From: Actinomycetota bacterium
Lineage (GTDB): Bacteria > Actinomycetota > Geothermincolia > Geothermincolales > RBG-13-55-18
Direction: 5' to 3'
DNA length: 33,211 nucleotides
Assembly (NCBI GenBank): GCA_003598015.1
Contig: QZKE01000046.1
Coordinates: 1-33,211, forward strand
The notes below the pieces were generated by a model. The model saw only the letters and a program-made list of their open reading frames with translations. It did no database searches and was not told where the DNA came from. Shown piece after piece: positions 24,973 to 33,211 of this stretch. The translations under genes and the position numbers were made by a program. Every line of letters starts with the position of its first letter. The stretch's first letter is position 1.

Positions 24973-26100
24973 TTATAACAGTACGTCGGCGGCCGTATCC
25001 TCGCTGCCGTCCTCATCCGCCCCCGTTTTTTCCGCCCCGGTGCCGCCTCGTGGCGAGCGGCCGAAGTCGCGCATGATGAGAATGAAAGCGGCACCTCCCA
25101 CCAGGAGGCCAAGATAGAAATCGACGAAGCGCCAGATAAGGGTGAGCAGCCCGGCCACCCCCGCGTCGGGTATGACGCTCTTGTATACGAAGAGGAAACC
25201 CACCTCGCCGATACCACTCGCCCCCGGGGTGGGGACGAAAGGCATGAGGATCTGCACTACCAGTTGCGCGACTATCGCCTTCCAGAAATAGGAGCCATAT
25301 CCCAGGCCTACTACCGCTACGGGGACGGCCATGAATCCCGTGAACCAGTAGAGTGCGGTGAGCCCCACTATCGCCGCGAGCTTGGCCTTGCCCAGCTTCA
25401 CGATGCGCCGCAGCGACGCGGCGAAGGTCTGGATCTCGCTTGAGAGGCGCGCGAGGAAACGGCGGTACCATTCCCGCTTGCGCAGGAAACCCGGGGAGTG
25501 CTTGAGAAGCGTGTCGCCGACCATGGTATGGGGCCGCAGGATAGCCCAGAGCACAAGAGCGAGGTAGAGAAGCCCTATGGCAAGTGCCGAGAAGAGGACC
25601 CCCTGGATGGAGAGGGAAAGGTCTATATAACTGCTGGATATCCAGATAACGAAAGGGAAGAAGAGCATGAGCAGCGCCGTCGAGATGCAGGCACCGAAAG
25701 AGACCACGGCGACGGCTTCTCCCGCCTCCAGTCCGTACCCGTAGAGGAAGACCATCTCCCCCGTTACCCCTCCGGCTCTCCAGGGAGTGATGAGGCCGGT
25801 AAAATAGCCTGCGTATACCGTCTTGACGATCTTGCCCGGGGATATTCTCTTGCCGGTGGAATTCACGAGTATGCGCATGCGCACCACCGACCATAGCCAC
25901 CTCCCGAGCGATAGCGCAGCCGCGAGGATGAGGAAACCAGGGGAGAGGTCGGACAGGGCGTCGAGGGTATCCCGGTCCAGGGTGGCCAGGGAGATGATGA
26001 TCAAAGTTGCCGCCGACAGGGCCACCGCCAGGATAAGGCCGCGCCGCAGTTTGACCTTGTCCAGGGAATCCCGTCCCCCCGGTAGCATCTCTTCACCCAT
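24973..26100 (-). CDS. Flippase-like membrane protein (LPG synthase TM / UPF0104)
   Basis: A 375-residue integral membrane protein of the UPF0104/AglD2 family, related to the flippase half of lysylphosphatidylglycerol synthase. The family's two conserved segments are present: TPWRAGGVTGEMVFLYGYG (about 120-140) and PFVPTPGASGIGEVGFLFVY (about 290-310). About eight hydrophobic helices are visible, and a short acidic, charged tail follows the last one (GTGAEKTGADEDGSEDTAAD). The start at 26100 has only a weak ribosome binding site; Met5 is an alternative. It lies 54 bp upstream of the methyltransferase gene, on the same strand, without evident functional link. The substrate lipid is unknown. 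Confidence 0.88.
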   Translation of the reverse strand: MGEEMLPGGRDSLDKVKLRRGLILAVALSAATLIIISLATLDRDTLDALSDLSPGFLILAAALSLGRWLWSVVRMRILVNSTGKRISPGKIVKTVYAGYFTGLITPWRAGGVTGEMVFLYGYGLEAGEAVAVVSFGACISTALLMLFFPFVIWISSSYIDLSLSIQGVLFSALAIGLLYLALVLWAILRPHTMVGDTLLKHSPGFLRKREWYRRFLARLSSEIQTFAASLRRIVKLGKAKLAAIVGLTALYWFTGFMAVPVAVVGLGYGSYFWKAIVAQLVVQILMPFVPTPGASGIGEVGFLFVYKSVIPDAGVAGLLTLIWRFVDFYLGLLVGGAAFILIMRDFGRSPRGGTGAEKTGADEDGSEDTAADVLL

Positions 26101-26313
26101 ACCGGCATTCTACCCCAGATGCGGGGTCTGCCGGACAGGGGATATTCACCCAACAAATCACCGAGACGGGCTGACCCCCGGTGCTGACCTCGCTCATGGC
26201 GTTTATGTCGAGGATGCGGGAATATCTAATCAAGAAGGAGTTTTGGAGGAAAGATGGATCCACCGGGCGTTAACAGTTGAGCAAGAGGGAAAGATAAATA
26301 CGTGACCTCGAGC

Positions 26314-26339
26314 GGCGGCCACCCGGTGGGGAGGCCGTC
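26314..26339 (+). promoter_or_regulatory. Hairpin just ahead of the copper ATPase ribosome binding site
   Basis: GGCGGCC (26314-26320) and GGCCGTC (26333-26339) can pair with one G-U, leaving a 12-base loop. It ends 7 bases before GAGGGGAG (26346-26353), so it could affect translation or be part of a metalloregulator (CsoR-like) site. No CsoR or CueR gene is in the window. The rest of 26101-26313 shows no gene. Confidence 0.3.
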
Positions 26340-26356
26340 GCCATTGAGGGGAGTGA

Positions 26357-29095
26357 ATGAGATTGGCCGGGAGAGATGAAAGCGGGGAGAAGGAAGAGAA
26401 CTCCGCCGGCAAGGTAGTGATAAACATCGGCGGCATGACCTGTGCAACCTGCGCCACCAAGGTCGAGAAGGCCTTGAGGGAGATGCCGGGGGTGGAGGGC
26501 GCCGCGGTCAACCTTGCCTCCGAAAAGGCCACCGTCTCATTCCGGAGCGGCGAGACGGATATAGAGAACATGGTTGGAGTCATAGAGGGGTTGGGCTATC
26601 AGGCACGACTGCAGAAAGCGGTCTACGCTGTAGAGGGCATGACCTGTGCATCCTGTGTATCCCGGGTGGAGAAAGCCTTGTCCGGGGTGGAGGGCGTGAT
26701 GAGTGCGGACGTCAACCTGGCGACCGAGCGGGCCACCGTGACCTTCGATGCGGAGCAGACATCGTACGAGAAGATGGCGCGGGCCGTGGACGCTGCCGGC
26801 TACAGGCTGCTGACCACGGCGGAGGGTGAAGAGGCGTTGGACCGCGAAAGGAAGCGGCGCGAGCGTGAGACCAGGCTGCTGAAGATCAAGCTCGCCTACA
26901 GCGCCTTGTCCGCCGCGGTGATAATGTTCCTGTCCATGGCCGCTATGCACATACCGGGCTTACGGGACATACCGCAGCGCACCATATTCATCCTCCTCTT
27001 CGCCCTGGCCACGCCGGTACAGTTCTGGCCGGGCCTCACCTTTTACCGCGCGGCCTTCAAGGCGGCACGCCACGGTACCACGGATATGAACACCCTTATC
27101 GCCGTAGGCACTACCGCGGCCTATATGTACAGCGTGGTGGCCACCTTCTTCCCTTCCTTTATCAGCGGGACGGGACTGGAGTTGGCGGTTTATTACGATG
27201 CCTCGGCGACCATCATCGCCCTGATCCTGTTGGGCCGCTTCCTGGAGGCGCGTGCGAAGGGCCGCACCTCCGAGGCCATCCGCCGGCTTATGGACCTGCA
27301 GGCGCGTACCGCCCGGGTGATCAGGGACGGCGAGGAGTTGGACATCCCGGTTGAGGAGGTGCGTGTGGGAGATACCGTCGTGGTACGGCCGGGGGAGAAG
27401 ATACCCGTGGACGGCCTGGTCGCGGAAGGGCACAGCTCTGTGGACGAATCCATGCTCACGGGTGAACCCCTCCCGGTGCAGAAAGGACCTGGTGACGAGG
27501 TAACCGGGGCCACGGTCAACGGCACCGGTACATTCCGTTTCCAGGTAACGCGCGTGGGCAGCGATACCGTGCTGGCCCAGATAATCAGGCTGGTGGAGGA
27601 AGCACAGGGCAGCAAGGCGCCCATCCAGCGTCTGGCGGACAAGGTGGCCTCGGTCTTCGTGCCCGTGGTCATCGGCATCGCCCTGGCGACTTTCCTGGTG
27701 TGGTTGCTGGCCGGTCCGGATCCGTCCTTCAACTTCGCCCTCATCAACTTCGTGGCGGTACTCGTCATCGCCTGCCCCTGCGCCCTGGGCCTGGCTACGC
27801 CGACCGCCATCATGGTGGGAACCGGGAAAGGCGCGGAGTTGGGCATACTCATCAAGGGCGGTGAGGTCCTGGAGACCGCCGGCCGCCTGGACGTAGTTAT
27901 CTTCGACAAGACCGGAACCCTCACCTGGGGCAAGCCGGTGGTCACCGAGGTTATCGCGACAGGCGGAAGGGGAGCGGGCGAACTGCTGGCTCTAGCCGCT
28001 TCCGTGGAGCGGGGCAGCGAACATCCCCTGGCTGAGACCCTCGTAGAGGAAGCCCGTACGCGGGGATTGATGCTTGGTGATGCTCACAATTTCCAGGCTC
28101 TACCAGGCCGCGGCGTGATAGCCGACCTGGATGGTATGGAGGTGAGGCTGGGTAACGCCGCTTTCATGGCCGAGAGCGGAGTGAACCTTGGCGAGCTGGA
28201 GATGAAGGCGGAGGAACTCTCTCGCGAGGGCAAGACCGTCGTTTACACCCTGGCGGGCGGCGAACTATTAGGCCTGGTGGCCGTCGCCGACACGCTCAAG
28301 CCCATGGCCGCAGAGGCGGTGAGGGTGCTGCAGGAGTTGGGGGGGGAGGGGGTCATGCTCAGCGGCGACCGCCGCTCCACTGCACAGGCCATCGCCCGCC
28401 AGGTAGGAGTCGACCGGGTACTCGCGGAGGTGCTCCCAGCCGACAAAGCGGCGGAGGTGTCGCGTATCCAATCCGGGGGCAAGGTGGTCGCCATGGTCGG
28501 CGACGGTATCAACGATGCGCCGGCGCTGGCACAGGCGGATATCGGAATCGCCATCGGCACCGGTACGGACGTAGCCCTGGAGACATCGGATATCACCCTC
28601 ATCTCCGATGACCTGCGCAAAGTGGCCACGGCTATCAAGTTATCGCGGGCTACACTGCGCACCATCAAGCAGAACCTCTTCTGGGCTTTCATCTACAACA
28701 TCTTCGGTATCCCCATTGCTGCCGGAGTTCTCTACCCGGCCTGGGGTGTGCTCTTGAACCCCATCTACGCCGCGGCGGCCATGGCCTTCAGCTCCGTATC
28801 GGTCGTCAGTAACTCGTTGCGCCTGAAGCGGTTCAAGGAGTCATGGGACTATACGAGTGAGAGCGGTCCGCACGTATCGAATGGGGCCGCAACACGAGAA
28901 TTCGAGGCAGAGAGGAGAGAGGAGGAACCAGAGATGATGGGAAAGGCGATAGACCCGGTTTGCGGGATGAAGATCAAGAAGAAGGATGCCGCGGCTACCT
29001 CTCAATATCAAGGGAAGACCATTTATTTCTGCAACAAGATGTGTAAAGAGGAGTTCGACAAAGAGCCGGAGAAATTCATGGCCGGGGTAAAATAG
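26357..29095 (+). CDS. copA: Copper-translocating P-type ATPase with C-terminal YHS domain
   Basis: A P1B-type ATPase that exports Cu(I) from the cytoplasm. It has two N-terminal heavy-metal domains (GMTCATC, Cys29/Cys32; GMTCASC, Cys97/Cys100), eight membrane helices, the TGE actuator loop ([12 protein letters not shown]), the membrane metal site Cys473-Pro-Cys475 (IACPCALGL), the phosphorylated Asp517 in DKTGTLT, the SEHPLAE motif and the hinge [16 protein letters not shown]. The CPC motif and two GMxCxxC domains indicate Cu(I). After the last helix comes a charged linker and a YHS metal-binding domain ([12 protein letters not shown], then [12 protein letters not shown]), unusual at the C-terminus. 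The 912-residue length reflects this fusion. GAGGGG precedes the ATG by 5 bases. Confidence 0.93.
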   Translation: MRLAGRDESGEKEENSAGKVVINIGGMTCATCATKVEKALREMPGVEGAAVNLASEKATVSFRSGETDIENMVGVIEGLGYQARLQKAVYAVEGMTCASCVSRVEKALSGVEGVMSADVNLATERATVTFDAEQTSYEKMARAVDAAGYRLLTTAEGEEALDRERKRRERETRLLKIKLAYSALSAAVIMFLSMAAMHIPGLRDIPQRTIFILLFALATPVQFWPGLTFYRAAFKAARHGTTDMNTLIAVGTTAAYMYSVVATFFPSFISGTGLELAVYYDASATIIALILLGRFLEARAKGRTSEAIRRLMDLQARTARVIRDGEELDIPVEEVRVGDTVVVRPGEKIPVDGLVAEGHSSVDESMLTGEPLPVQKGPGDEVTGATVNGTGTFRFQVTRVGSDTVLAQIIRLVEEAQGSKAPIQRLADKVASVFVPVVIGIALATFLVWLLAGPDPSFNFALINFVAVLVIACPCALGLATPTAIMVGTGKGAELGILIKGGEVLETAGRLDVVIFDKTGTLTWGKPVVTEVIATGGRGAGELLALAASVERGSEHPLAETLVEEARTRGLMLGDAHNFQALPGRGVIADLDGMEVRLGNAAFMAESGVNLGELEMKAEELSREGKTVVYTLAGGELLGLVAVADTLKPMAAEAVRVLQELGGEGVMLSGDRRSTAQAIARQVGVDRVLAEVLPADKAAEVSRIQSGGKVVAMVGDGINDAPALAQADIGIAIGTGTDVALETSDITLISDDLRKVATAIKLSRATLRTIKQNLFWAFIYNIFGIPIAAGVLYPAWGVLLNPIYAAAAMAFSSVSVVSNSLRLKRFKESWDYTSESGPHVSNGAATREFEAERREEEPEMMGKAIDPVCGMKIKKKDAAATSQYQGKTIYFCNKMCKEEFDKEPEKFMAGVK
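28920..29095 (+). CDS. Internal start for a stand-alone YHS domain (nested in copA)
   Basis: Inside the copper ATPase frame, AGGAGG (28920-28925) sits exactly 8 bases before ATG 28934, with a second ATG at 28937. Translation from here would give a 53-residue YHS protein holding DPVCGM and the CNKMC motif, a normal size for free YHS domains. The residues just upstream ([13 protein letters not shown]) look like a translated untranslated region rather than a structured linker. The protein may therefore exist both as a fusion tail and as a free small metal-binding protein, or two genes may have fused by loss of a stop codon. The coordinates given include the binding site; coding would run 28934-29095. 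Confidence 0.5.
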
Positions 29096-29151
29096 GACGG
29101 TCTGTTGCGGCATGGACTTGCAGGAGACAGTGCCGGGAGAGTGATGATGCC

Positions 29152-29661
29152 ATGTTCGGGAATGATCGGGGAATAGAGGAGGGGGCACGGGAACGGCCCG
29201 AGTTGTTCGACTATCCCGCCGCGATGCGTGAGAGGCGAGAGGAGGGCATGGTGGTGGCGGTGCGCGGTGATATCGCCCAGGTCCTGCTGCGGAGAAGCCG
29301 CCTTTGCGATGGCTGCGGATCCTGCTGCGTGACCGTGGATGAAGAGACCATGCTGGCGGAGGCGGACAACGGCGTGGGCGCCAGGCAGGGTGACCGTGTT
29401 ATCGTAGGCCTGCCGAAGGGGTTGTCCATCCGCGCGGCCTATATCCTCTACGGCATACCTCTGCTGGCTTTCCTCGTCGGCCTGGGGGTTGGCGCCCTGC
29501 TGGGGTCGGCCCTCTTCGGCGGGGGAGGCAGTGTGGCACTAGGCCTGGTATGCGCATTCGGGTTTTTGGCGCTTTCGTATATCTTGCTCTCGCGCATCTA
29601 CACGCCCGGCTCGCGTGCCTCCTCCCGTTATCGCTTGAGCATCACCAGGATATTGCGATAA
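29152..29661 (+). CDS. RseC/MucC-family membrane protein
   Basis: A 169-residue protein of the RseC (SoxR-reducing system) family. After a short lead comes the hallmark EGMVVAVRGDIAQVLLRR and the cysteine cluster SRLCDGCGSCC, then the short beta domain RQGDRVIVGLP and two membrane helices (AAYILYGIPLLAFLVGLGVG; VALGLVCAFGFLALSYILL). In anaerobes such genes often accompany Rnf electron-transfer clusters; no Rnf gene is here. The ATG at 29152 has only a distant GGGAG; the start could also be Met25. It is 56 bp behind the copper ATPase gene and may be co-transcribed. Confidence 0.82.
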   Translation: MFGNDRGIEEGARERPELFDYPAAMRERREEGMVVAVRGDIAQVLLRRSRLCDGCGSCCVTVDEETMLAEADNGVGARQGDRVIVGLPKGLSIRAAYILYGIPLLAFLVGLGVGALLGSALFGGGGSVALGLVCAFGFLALSYILLSRIYTPGSRASSRYRLSITRILR

Positions 29662-29662
29662 T

Positions 29663-29755
29663 GGGATCAGGGACATGGGACATCACAGACTTTGTGTGCT
29701 TCAGCTTTGACGAAAAGCCCTCGTTATGCGATATCCCATATCCGGGGCTGATCCC
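29663..29755. repeat. Imperfect inverted-repeat element, 93 bp
   Basis: GGGATCAG (29663-29670) is matched by CTGATCCC (29748-29755), and just inside, ATGGGACAT (about 29675-29683) is matched by ATATCCCAT (29731-29739) with one mismatch. The outer ends resemble those of the element at 19279-19392 (GGGGTCAGG versus GGGATCAGG). The core is noncoding. It is likely a degenerate relative of the same class of small element; a simple hairpin terminator after the RseC-like gene is the alternative. Confidence 0.5.
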
Positions 29756-29817
29756 TTTCGATGCAATGCAAACTCCCTTGCGTTTGTAATATACTCGTGG
29801 GCGAGGGGGTGAGCATC

Positions 29818-30198
29818 TTGTCCAATGGCATAGAGTACATCGCGGGAGAAGACATGCCCGTTCCCGGTGGCCCCTATTCTCCGGCTGTCGTCTGGGGCGG
29901 CATGATCTACGTTTCCGGCCTGCTTGCCGTCAATCCGGACGGCAAGGAAGTAGCGGGGGATATCCGCGAGGAGACCATGGTGATCTTGCGCAACCTGAAA
30001 AAGCTGCTGGAGGCGGCGGGGAGCGGCCTGGAAAAGGTGCTCGCGGTTACGGTCTATATCAGGGACATAAACGACCTCTCAGCGTTCAACGAGGTGTACG
30101 AGGAGTTCTTCGCACCACCCTATCCTTCCCGGTCGGCTGCGGGAGTCTCGCTGCCAGGAAGGTTCCAGGTGGAGTTGTCCGCGCTTGCCTGCAGATAA
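29818..30198 (+). CDS. ridA: RidA-family enamine/imine deaminase
   Basis: A 126-residue member of the RidA (YjgF/YER057c/UK114) family, which hydrolyses reactive 2-aminoacrylate-type enamines to keto acids and ammonia. Matching features are the N-terminal PVPGGPYSPAVVWGGMIYVS, the middle VLAVTVYIRDINDLSAFNEV, and YPSRSAAGVSLPG, with the arginine that binds the substrate carboxylate. The start chosen is a TTG at 29818, 7 bases after GAGGGGGT (29803-29810), which gives the typical length; a GTG at 29809 overlaps that site. A possible -10 TATACT lies at 29790-29795 without a good -35. It is 96 bp ahead of the DUF362 gene. Confidence 0.93.
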   Translation: MSNGIEYIAGEDMPVPGGPYSPAVVWGGMIYVSGLLAVNPDGKEVAGDIREETMVILRNLKKLLEAAGSGLEKVLAVTVYIRDINDLSAFNEVYEEFFAPPYPSRSAAGVSLPGRFQVELSALACR

Positions 30199-30294
30199 GA
30201 CCTTCTCCGCAAAGTGCGGGCGGAGAATAGGGGACCGCGGGCATGCCGGTCAGAAGGACAACACCGGGACGAAAAGTGTAGAAAGGGCTGGATT

Positions 30295-31587
30295 ATGAGC
30301 AGAGTAGCCGTTGCCCGGGTTGGCGAGGATATCGCATCCGCGGTGGAGGAGGCCTTAGCTCCCTTCGGCGGTATCAGGGACGTACTGGGGAAGAAAAAGG
30401 ATGTGTTTATCAAGGTCAATGCCGTCGATTACAAGTCCCACAGCTACACTTACCCGGCCGTCGTCACCGCGGTAGCGCGGCTCTTCAAGGCGGCGGGAGC
30501 CCGCAACGTCTACGTCATGGAGAACTGCACCCAGGCCGCATTCACCCGCCTCGTCTTCCGTATAACCGGCCTGGACAAGGCGGCGAAGGCAGCCGGCGCC
30601 GTTCCCCTCTACCTGGATGAGGGGAAGCAGGTCGAGATCGCGCTCCCCACCCTGGGATATAACGTGCACGTATCCCGGTGGGTAAAGGAGCGTCTCATCG
30701 ACGGCAGGGATGAGAACCTCTATTTCAGTCTGCCCAAGCTGAAGACCCATTCCATGGGTACGGTTACCCTGGGGGTGAAGAACCAGTTCGGCCTGATCAT
30801 GCAGGAGGACCGTATCCGCGATCACAACTACAACCTGCATCGAAAGTTCGCCGACATCTATGCAGTGATCAGGCCCGATTTCACCCTCATCGAGGGCGTT
30901 TACGCCATGAACCACGGTCATGATCACCCCGAGGGGCTGGTGGACAGGTGCGCCGAGCGCCTTGACGTACTCATCGGTGGGGACGACACCCTGGCGGTAG
31001 ACGCCGTTGGCTGTGATATCATGGGCATCCGCCCTTCCCGGGTTGAGCACCTGAGGCTGGCGGCGGAGGGTGGATGGGGGACCATCGACCTGGATGAGAT
31101 CGAGGTCATCGGGGACCGGGAACCGTTCCGCCGCGAATTCACACACCAGATCCTGGATATCTACCCCGATGACGTGCGCATCATTGAGGGCAAGGAGCGT
31201 TGCTGCCCCGAGGGCTGCAGCCTCAACACCCGCATGGTGCTCCAGTACCTGTACGTCGATTTTCAGGGGAAGGGAGGGTTCACCATAGTCATGGGTAAAG
31301 GCCTGGATCCTGCGGAGCTGCAGAAACTGGAGGGCAGGGTATTCATCGTGGGGGACTGTGCCTACGAGGAGGCCTATTCCATACTCAGCCACAGGCTGGA
31401 CAGGAAGGCGCTGCGGGTATGCGAGGGATGTAACAACCTGCGTGATGTGCTCGCTGGCCTTACACCCTTTATGGACGTGAACCCTTTGAAGATGGTGCCG
31501 CTGCCCGCCCTGGAATCACTCGGGTTGCTCATCAATGCGCGGCTGCATCGCACCACGGCCCGTATCACTCCCCTTATTCCCAGGTGA
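30295..31587 (+). CDS. DUF362 protein
   Basis: A 430-residue member of the DUF362 family (related to uncharacterised Fe-S associated proteins). Family traits are the N-terminal MSRVAVARVGEDIASAVEEA, KKKDVFIKVNAV, the PKLKTHSMGTVTLGVKNQFG block (about 160-180), and the GGDDTLAVDAVGCDIMGI block (about 225-243). The C-terminal part lacks the usual 2x4Fe-4S ferredoxin motif but has Cys pairs (ERCCPEGC; CEGCNNL) that might hold metal. GAAAGGG is 7 bases before the ATG. No function is established for this subgroup. There is no close functional partner among its neighbours. Confidence 0.88.
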   Translation: MSRVAVARVGEDIASAVEEALAPFGGIRDVLGKKKDVFIKVNAVDYKSHSYTYPAVVTAVARLFKAAGARNVYVMENCTQAAFTRLVFRITGLDKAAKAAGAVPLYLDEGKQVEIALPTLGYNVHVSRWVKERLIDGRDENLYFSLPKLKTHSMGTVTLGVKNQFGLIMQEDRIRDHNYNLHRKFADIYAVIRPDFTLIEGVYAMNHGHDHPEGLVDRCAERLDVLIGGDDTLAVDAVGCDIMGIRPSRVEHLRLAAEGGWGTIDLDEIEVIGDREPFRREFTHQILDIYPDDVRIIEGKERCCPEGCSLNTRMVLQYLYVDFQGKGGFTIVMGKGLDPAELQKLEGRVFIVGDCAYEEAYSILSHRLDRKALRVCEGCNNLRDVLAGLTPFMDVNPLKMVPLPALESLGLLINARLHRTTARITPLIPR

Positions 31588-31649
31588 GTATCGTAGAACG
31601 AGCCGTCGGAAAGAGCAGCGTGGCATGTATGAAGCCTAGGCTGGGCTAT

Positions 31650-31665
31650 ACTGGATTCGTCCAGT
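31650..31665. repeat. TTCG-capped hairpin
   Basis: ACTGGA-TTCG-TCCAGT is a perfect 6-bp stem with a TTCG tetraloop, 62 bp after the DUF362 stop and 61 bp before the next start. UUCG loops are very stable in RNA. There is no T-tract. It may be a transcript-processing or weak termination structure in the leader of the next gene. Confidence 0.45.
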
Positions 31666-31726
31666 GTGTCGGACCCACCATGGCTGGCAGTGTAATCAGA
31701 ACGGAATAGGAGCTGAGGCAGGGGTA

Positions 31727-32962
31727 TTGGAGGAAAGAATACTCTCCCGTAAGGACAAGGCCCCCCTTCCCAGGGAGGGTTTTCCGCAACATCTGTCGCC
31801 GGCACGGCGGCGGCGTGATCCGGTCCTGTATATCCCCGGTTTCTTTCGCTTCTCCTTCCTCTCGGCGGCCATCCGTCGCAGGCTCAAAGAACTTGACTTC
31901 GAGGTCTATACCATCCGCCTGCCCAACTTCGCTGCCGGGGATATCCGCAAAGGCGCCCGCATCCTCATGGACAAGATGGAGGAGCTGAGAGTTCTATTGG
32001 GAGTGCGCAGGCTCTCCCTCATCGGCCAGGGCCTGGGCGGCCTCGTCGCCAGGTTAGCGGCGGAACAGATGGGAGCGAAGGACTATCTCGGACTCCTGAT
32101 CATGCTGGGAACACCCAACCAGGGCTCTTATACATTTTATCCGTTTTTCCCCTTCAAAGCGGCGCGCGAGATGGTCCCCGGGAGTCCTTTTCTGGTAAAC
32201 CTGTCCGGTGCCTATCTCCGCATACTGGAGGAGGGCACGGACTTCCCGTATATCAATCTGTATACATCCAACGACCTGGCGGTTATACCATGGACCAACT
32301 GCCGCCTGGGGGGGGCGGAGAACATACGGGTAGGTTGGTTCTGCACCCATATGGGGCTTATCCGCTCCAGGAACTTCCTGGGTCTGCTGCAGGGTTGGCT
32401 CGAGGCGGAGGAGAGCGACTCCGAGAGCTACGCAAAGGAAGGCGAGGATGCCTTGCTGGAGGAGTTGTCGCTATCCCTGCAAGAGGAACCCCAGGATGGG
32501 GGGGATTTGTTTCGGCGCGGCAAGCTTCTCCTGGACGGCGGCTACTACGGCTGGGCGATGCGCGACTTCAGCCGCCTCATAAAACTGCGGCCGGATTTTC
32601 CCGAGGCCTATATGCTGCGCGGCAAGGCCTTGAGGCGCAAGATGAGCTATGACGAGAATCCTATATACAACCGGGCGATCCGGGATTTCAACCAGGTCAT
32701 CAGGCTCAAACCAGGATGGGCCGATGCGTATTACGAGCGCGGTGTGTGCTACGCGCTGCTCAACGCCTGGCCCGATGCCGTGGACAGCTGGGATAGAGCA
32801 CTCATCATCAACCGCGACCTCTATCCGGCATACCTTGCGCGTGGGTTGGGCAGGAGGAAGCGGGGAGATATCGCGGGGGCGGTGGAGGACTTCACCGAGG
32901 TGCTGCGCATACAGCCCGACGAACCCGAGGCGCTGCGCTTCCTGTCCGAGATGGGCCGTTAG
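31727..32962 (+). CDS. Alpha/beta-hydrolase (lipase-like) fused to TPR, Ser replaced by Gly
   Basis: A 411-residue protein. Residues about 28-230 follow the lipase/PGAP1-type alpha/beta-hydrolase fold: DPVLYIPGFFRFSF (oxyanion strand), LIGQGLGGLVARLAAEQ (nucleophile elbow), IMLGTPNQGSYTFYP, Asp183 in SNDLAVIPW and His208 in CTHMGLIRS. The nucleophile position holds Gly102 where G-x-S-x-G has serine, so classical esterase chemistry is lost while Asp and His remain. Residues about 255-405 are four tetratricopeptide-type repeats (RRGKLLLDGGYYGWAMRDFS and similar), a protein-binding array. The TTG at 31727 is used with GAGG 8 bases upstream; no ATG has a good site. It may be a non-enzymatic scaffold. 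It stands after the DUF362 gene on the same strand. Confidence 0.8.
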   Translation: MEERILSRKDKAPLPREGFPQHLSPARRRRDPVLYIPGFFRFSFLSAAIRRRLKELDFEVYTIRLPNFAAGDIRKGARILMDKMEELRVLLGVRRLSLIGQGLGGLVARLAAEQMGAKDYLGLLIMLGTPNQGSYTFYPFFPFKAAREMVPGSPFLVNLSGAYLRILEEGTDFPYINLYTSNDLAVIPWTNCRLGGAENIRVGWFCTHMGLIRSRNFLGLLQGWLEAEESDSESYAKEGEDALLEELSLSLQEEPQDGGDLFRRGKLLLDGGYYGWAMRDFSRLIKLRPDFPEAYMLRGKALRRKMSYDENPIYNRAIRDFNQVIRLKPGWADAYYERGVCYALLNAWPDAVDSWDRALIINRDLYPAYLARGLGRRKRGDIAGAVEDFTEVLRIQPDEPEALRFLSEMGR

Positions 32963-33011
32963 GTGCCCGGGGACCGGGGGCAGCGGTCCTCACTATACTG
33001 GTGCTTATACG

Positions 33012-33081
33012 GCCCGGCGACAAGGCTGGCCTGAGTCGCAGGCTCCTCCGAGCACCTTGCTCGCCGGGCACGGGCATTTTT
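33012..33081 (+). terminator. Strong branched hairpin with T-tract
   Basis: GCCCGGCGACAAGG (33012-33025) pairs with CCTTG (33055-33059), one C bulge, and TCGCCGGGC (33061-33069), giving a 14-bp stem. The loop contains a second hairpin, GCCTG (33029-33033) with CAGGC (33039-33043). Five T residues follow at 33077-33081. It is 50 bp after the last gene's stop. At 58 bases the folded part is too short for a tRNA. Rho-independent termination is the simplest reading; a small structured RNA is possible. Confidence 0.6.
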
Positions 33082-33159
33082 CACCGATGTCGCTTCAGAC
33101 CAACCTCCGGATTCCGGGCAGGGTTTTCTATACAGGCTATGCGGGGGTGCCTGTGAGGC

Positions 33160-33211
33160 CCGGAGTCTTGGGGTAATGGTCTCGCTCGGCGCGCAATAGG
33201 CGGGATAGGAG
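33160..33211. repeat. Dispersed repeat segment at right edge
   Basis: The bases near 33167-33197 (CTTGGGGTAATGGTCTCGCT) resemble 20671-20690, with several mismatches and one extra base. The window ends just after it, so its extent is unknown. Confidence 0.35.

Noticed and set aside
24970-25000. TATAAT on the minus strand upstream of the methyltransferase gene
   Set aside because: It overlaps the stop codon of the flippase gene (TTATAA) and has no -35, so it is probably coincidence.
26254-26280. Eight-codon leader peptide ahead of copA, with GGAGGA before its ATG
   Set aside because: It is too short to support, spacing is tight, and there is no attenuator structure following it beyond the weak hairpin at 26314.
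33012-33069. tRNA candidate (7-bp acceptor-like ends)
   Set aside because: It is only 58 bases, with no anticodon arm or T-loop consensus.

Overview
The window looks like chromosomal DNA of a GC-rich, anaerobic bacterium. An Actinomycetota lineage fits best, for example the anaerobic Geothermincolia/Aquicultor-type groups. That placement is inference from gene content: a MalT-like ATPase fused to a BTAD (SARP-type) domain, long runs of CoA-thioester catabolic genes, a glycyl radical enzyme, a corrinoid-activation protein next to a methyltetrahydrofolate methyltransferase, and frequent GTG and TTG starts behind strong Shine-Dalgarno sites. No rRNA, tRNA, CRISPR array or intact transposase gene was seen.

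Layout. 1-2629 is a decayed region: a repeat pair, a long palindrome, an acyl-CoA synthetase broken by a frameshift, a possible 3' remnant of a secreted Ig/CopC-like protein, and the first ~50 codons of a uroporphyrinogen-decarboxylase-type gene. 2630-5110 is a cytoplasmic GH31 alpha-xylosidase/alpha-glucosidase. 5241-6652 (minus) is a short-chain dehydrogenase preceded by a small membrane protein. 6753-10109 (minus) is a very large STAND/BTAD regulator, and 10457-13030 is a glycyl radical enzyme with no activase beside it. A similar AT-rich element lies upstream of the glycyl radical enzyme and upstream of the membrane protein/dehydrogenase pair, on either side of the regulator.

13124-20652 is the most coherent block. 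A TetR regulator (minus) faces a plus-strand set: an SCP2-like lipid carrier, two tandem DUF2148 iron-sulfur proteins, an acyl-CoA ligase and an acyl-CoA dehydrogenase. A near-identical 24-bp palindromic operator occurs twice, over promoters at 15072 and 15727. I read this as a TetR-controlled acyl-CoA pathway in which the DUF2148 proteins may be dedicated redox partners. Also in the block are a duplicated zinc-knuckle/V4R-like protein, an orphan short-chain-dehydrogenase tail, a decayed minus-strand gene found by hand translation, and a 114-bp MITE-like element between the ligase and the dehydrogenase.

20922-26100 (minus) holds a flippase-like membrane protein, a methyl-H4folate:corrinoid methyltransferase, a RACo-type corrinoid activator and an AI-2E family transporter; the corrinoid protein itself is absent. 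26357-33211 (plus) holds a copper P-type ATPase with a C-terminal YHS domain that has its own internal start site, an RseC-like protein, RidA, a DUF362 protein, and an alpha/beta-hydrolase/TPR protein whose catalytic serine is replaced by glycine.
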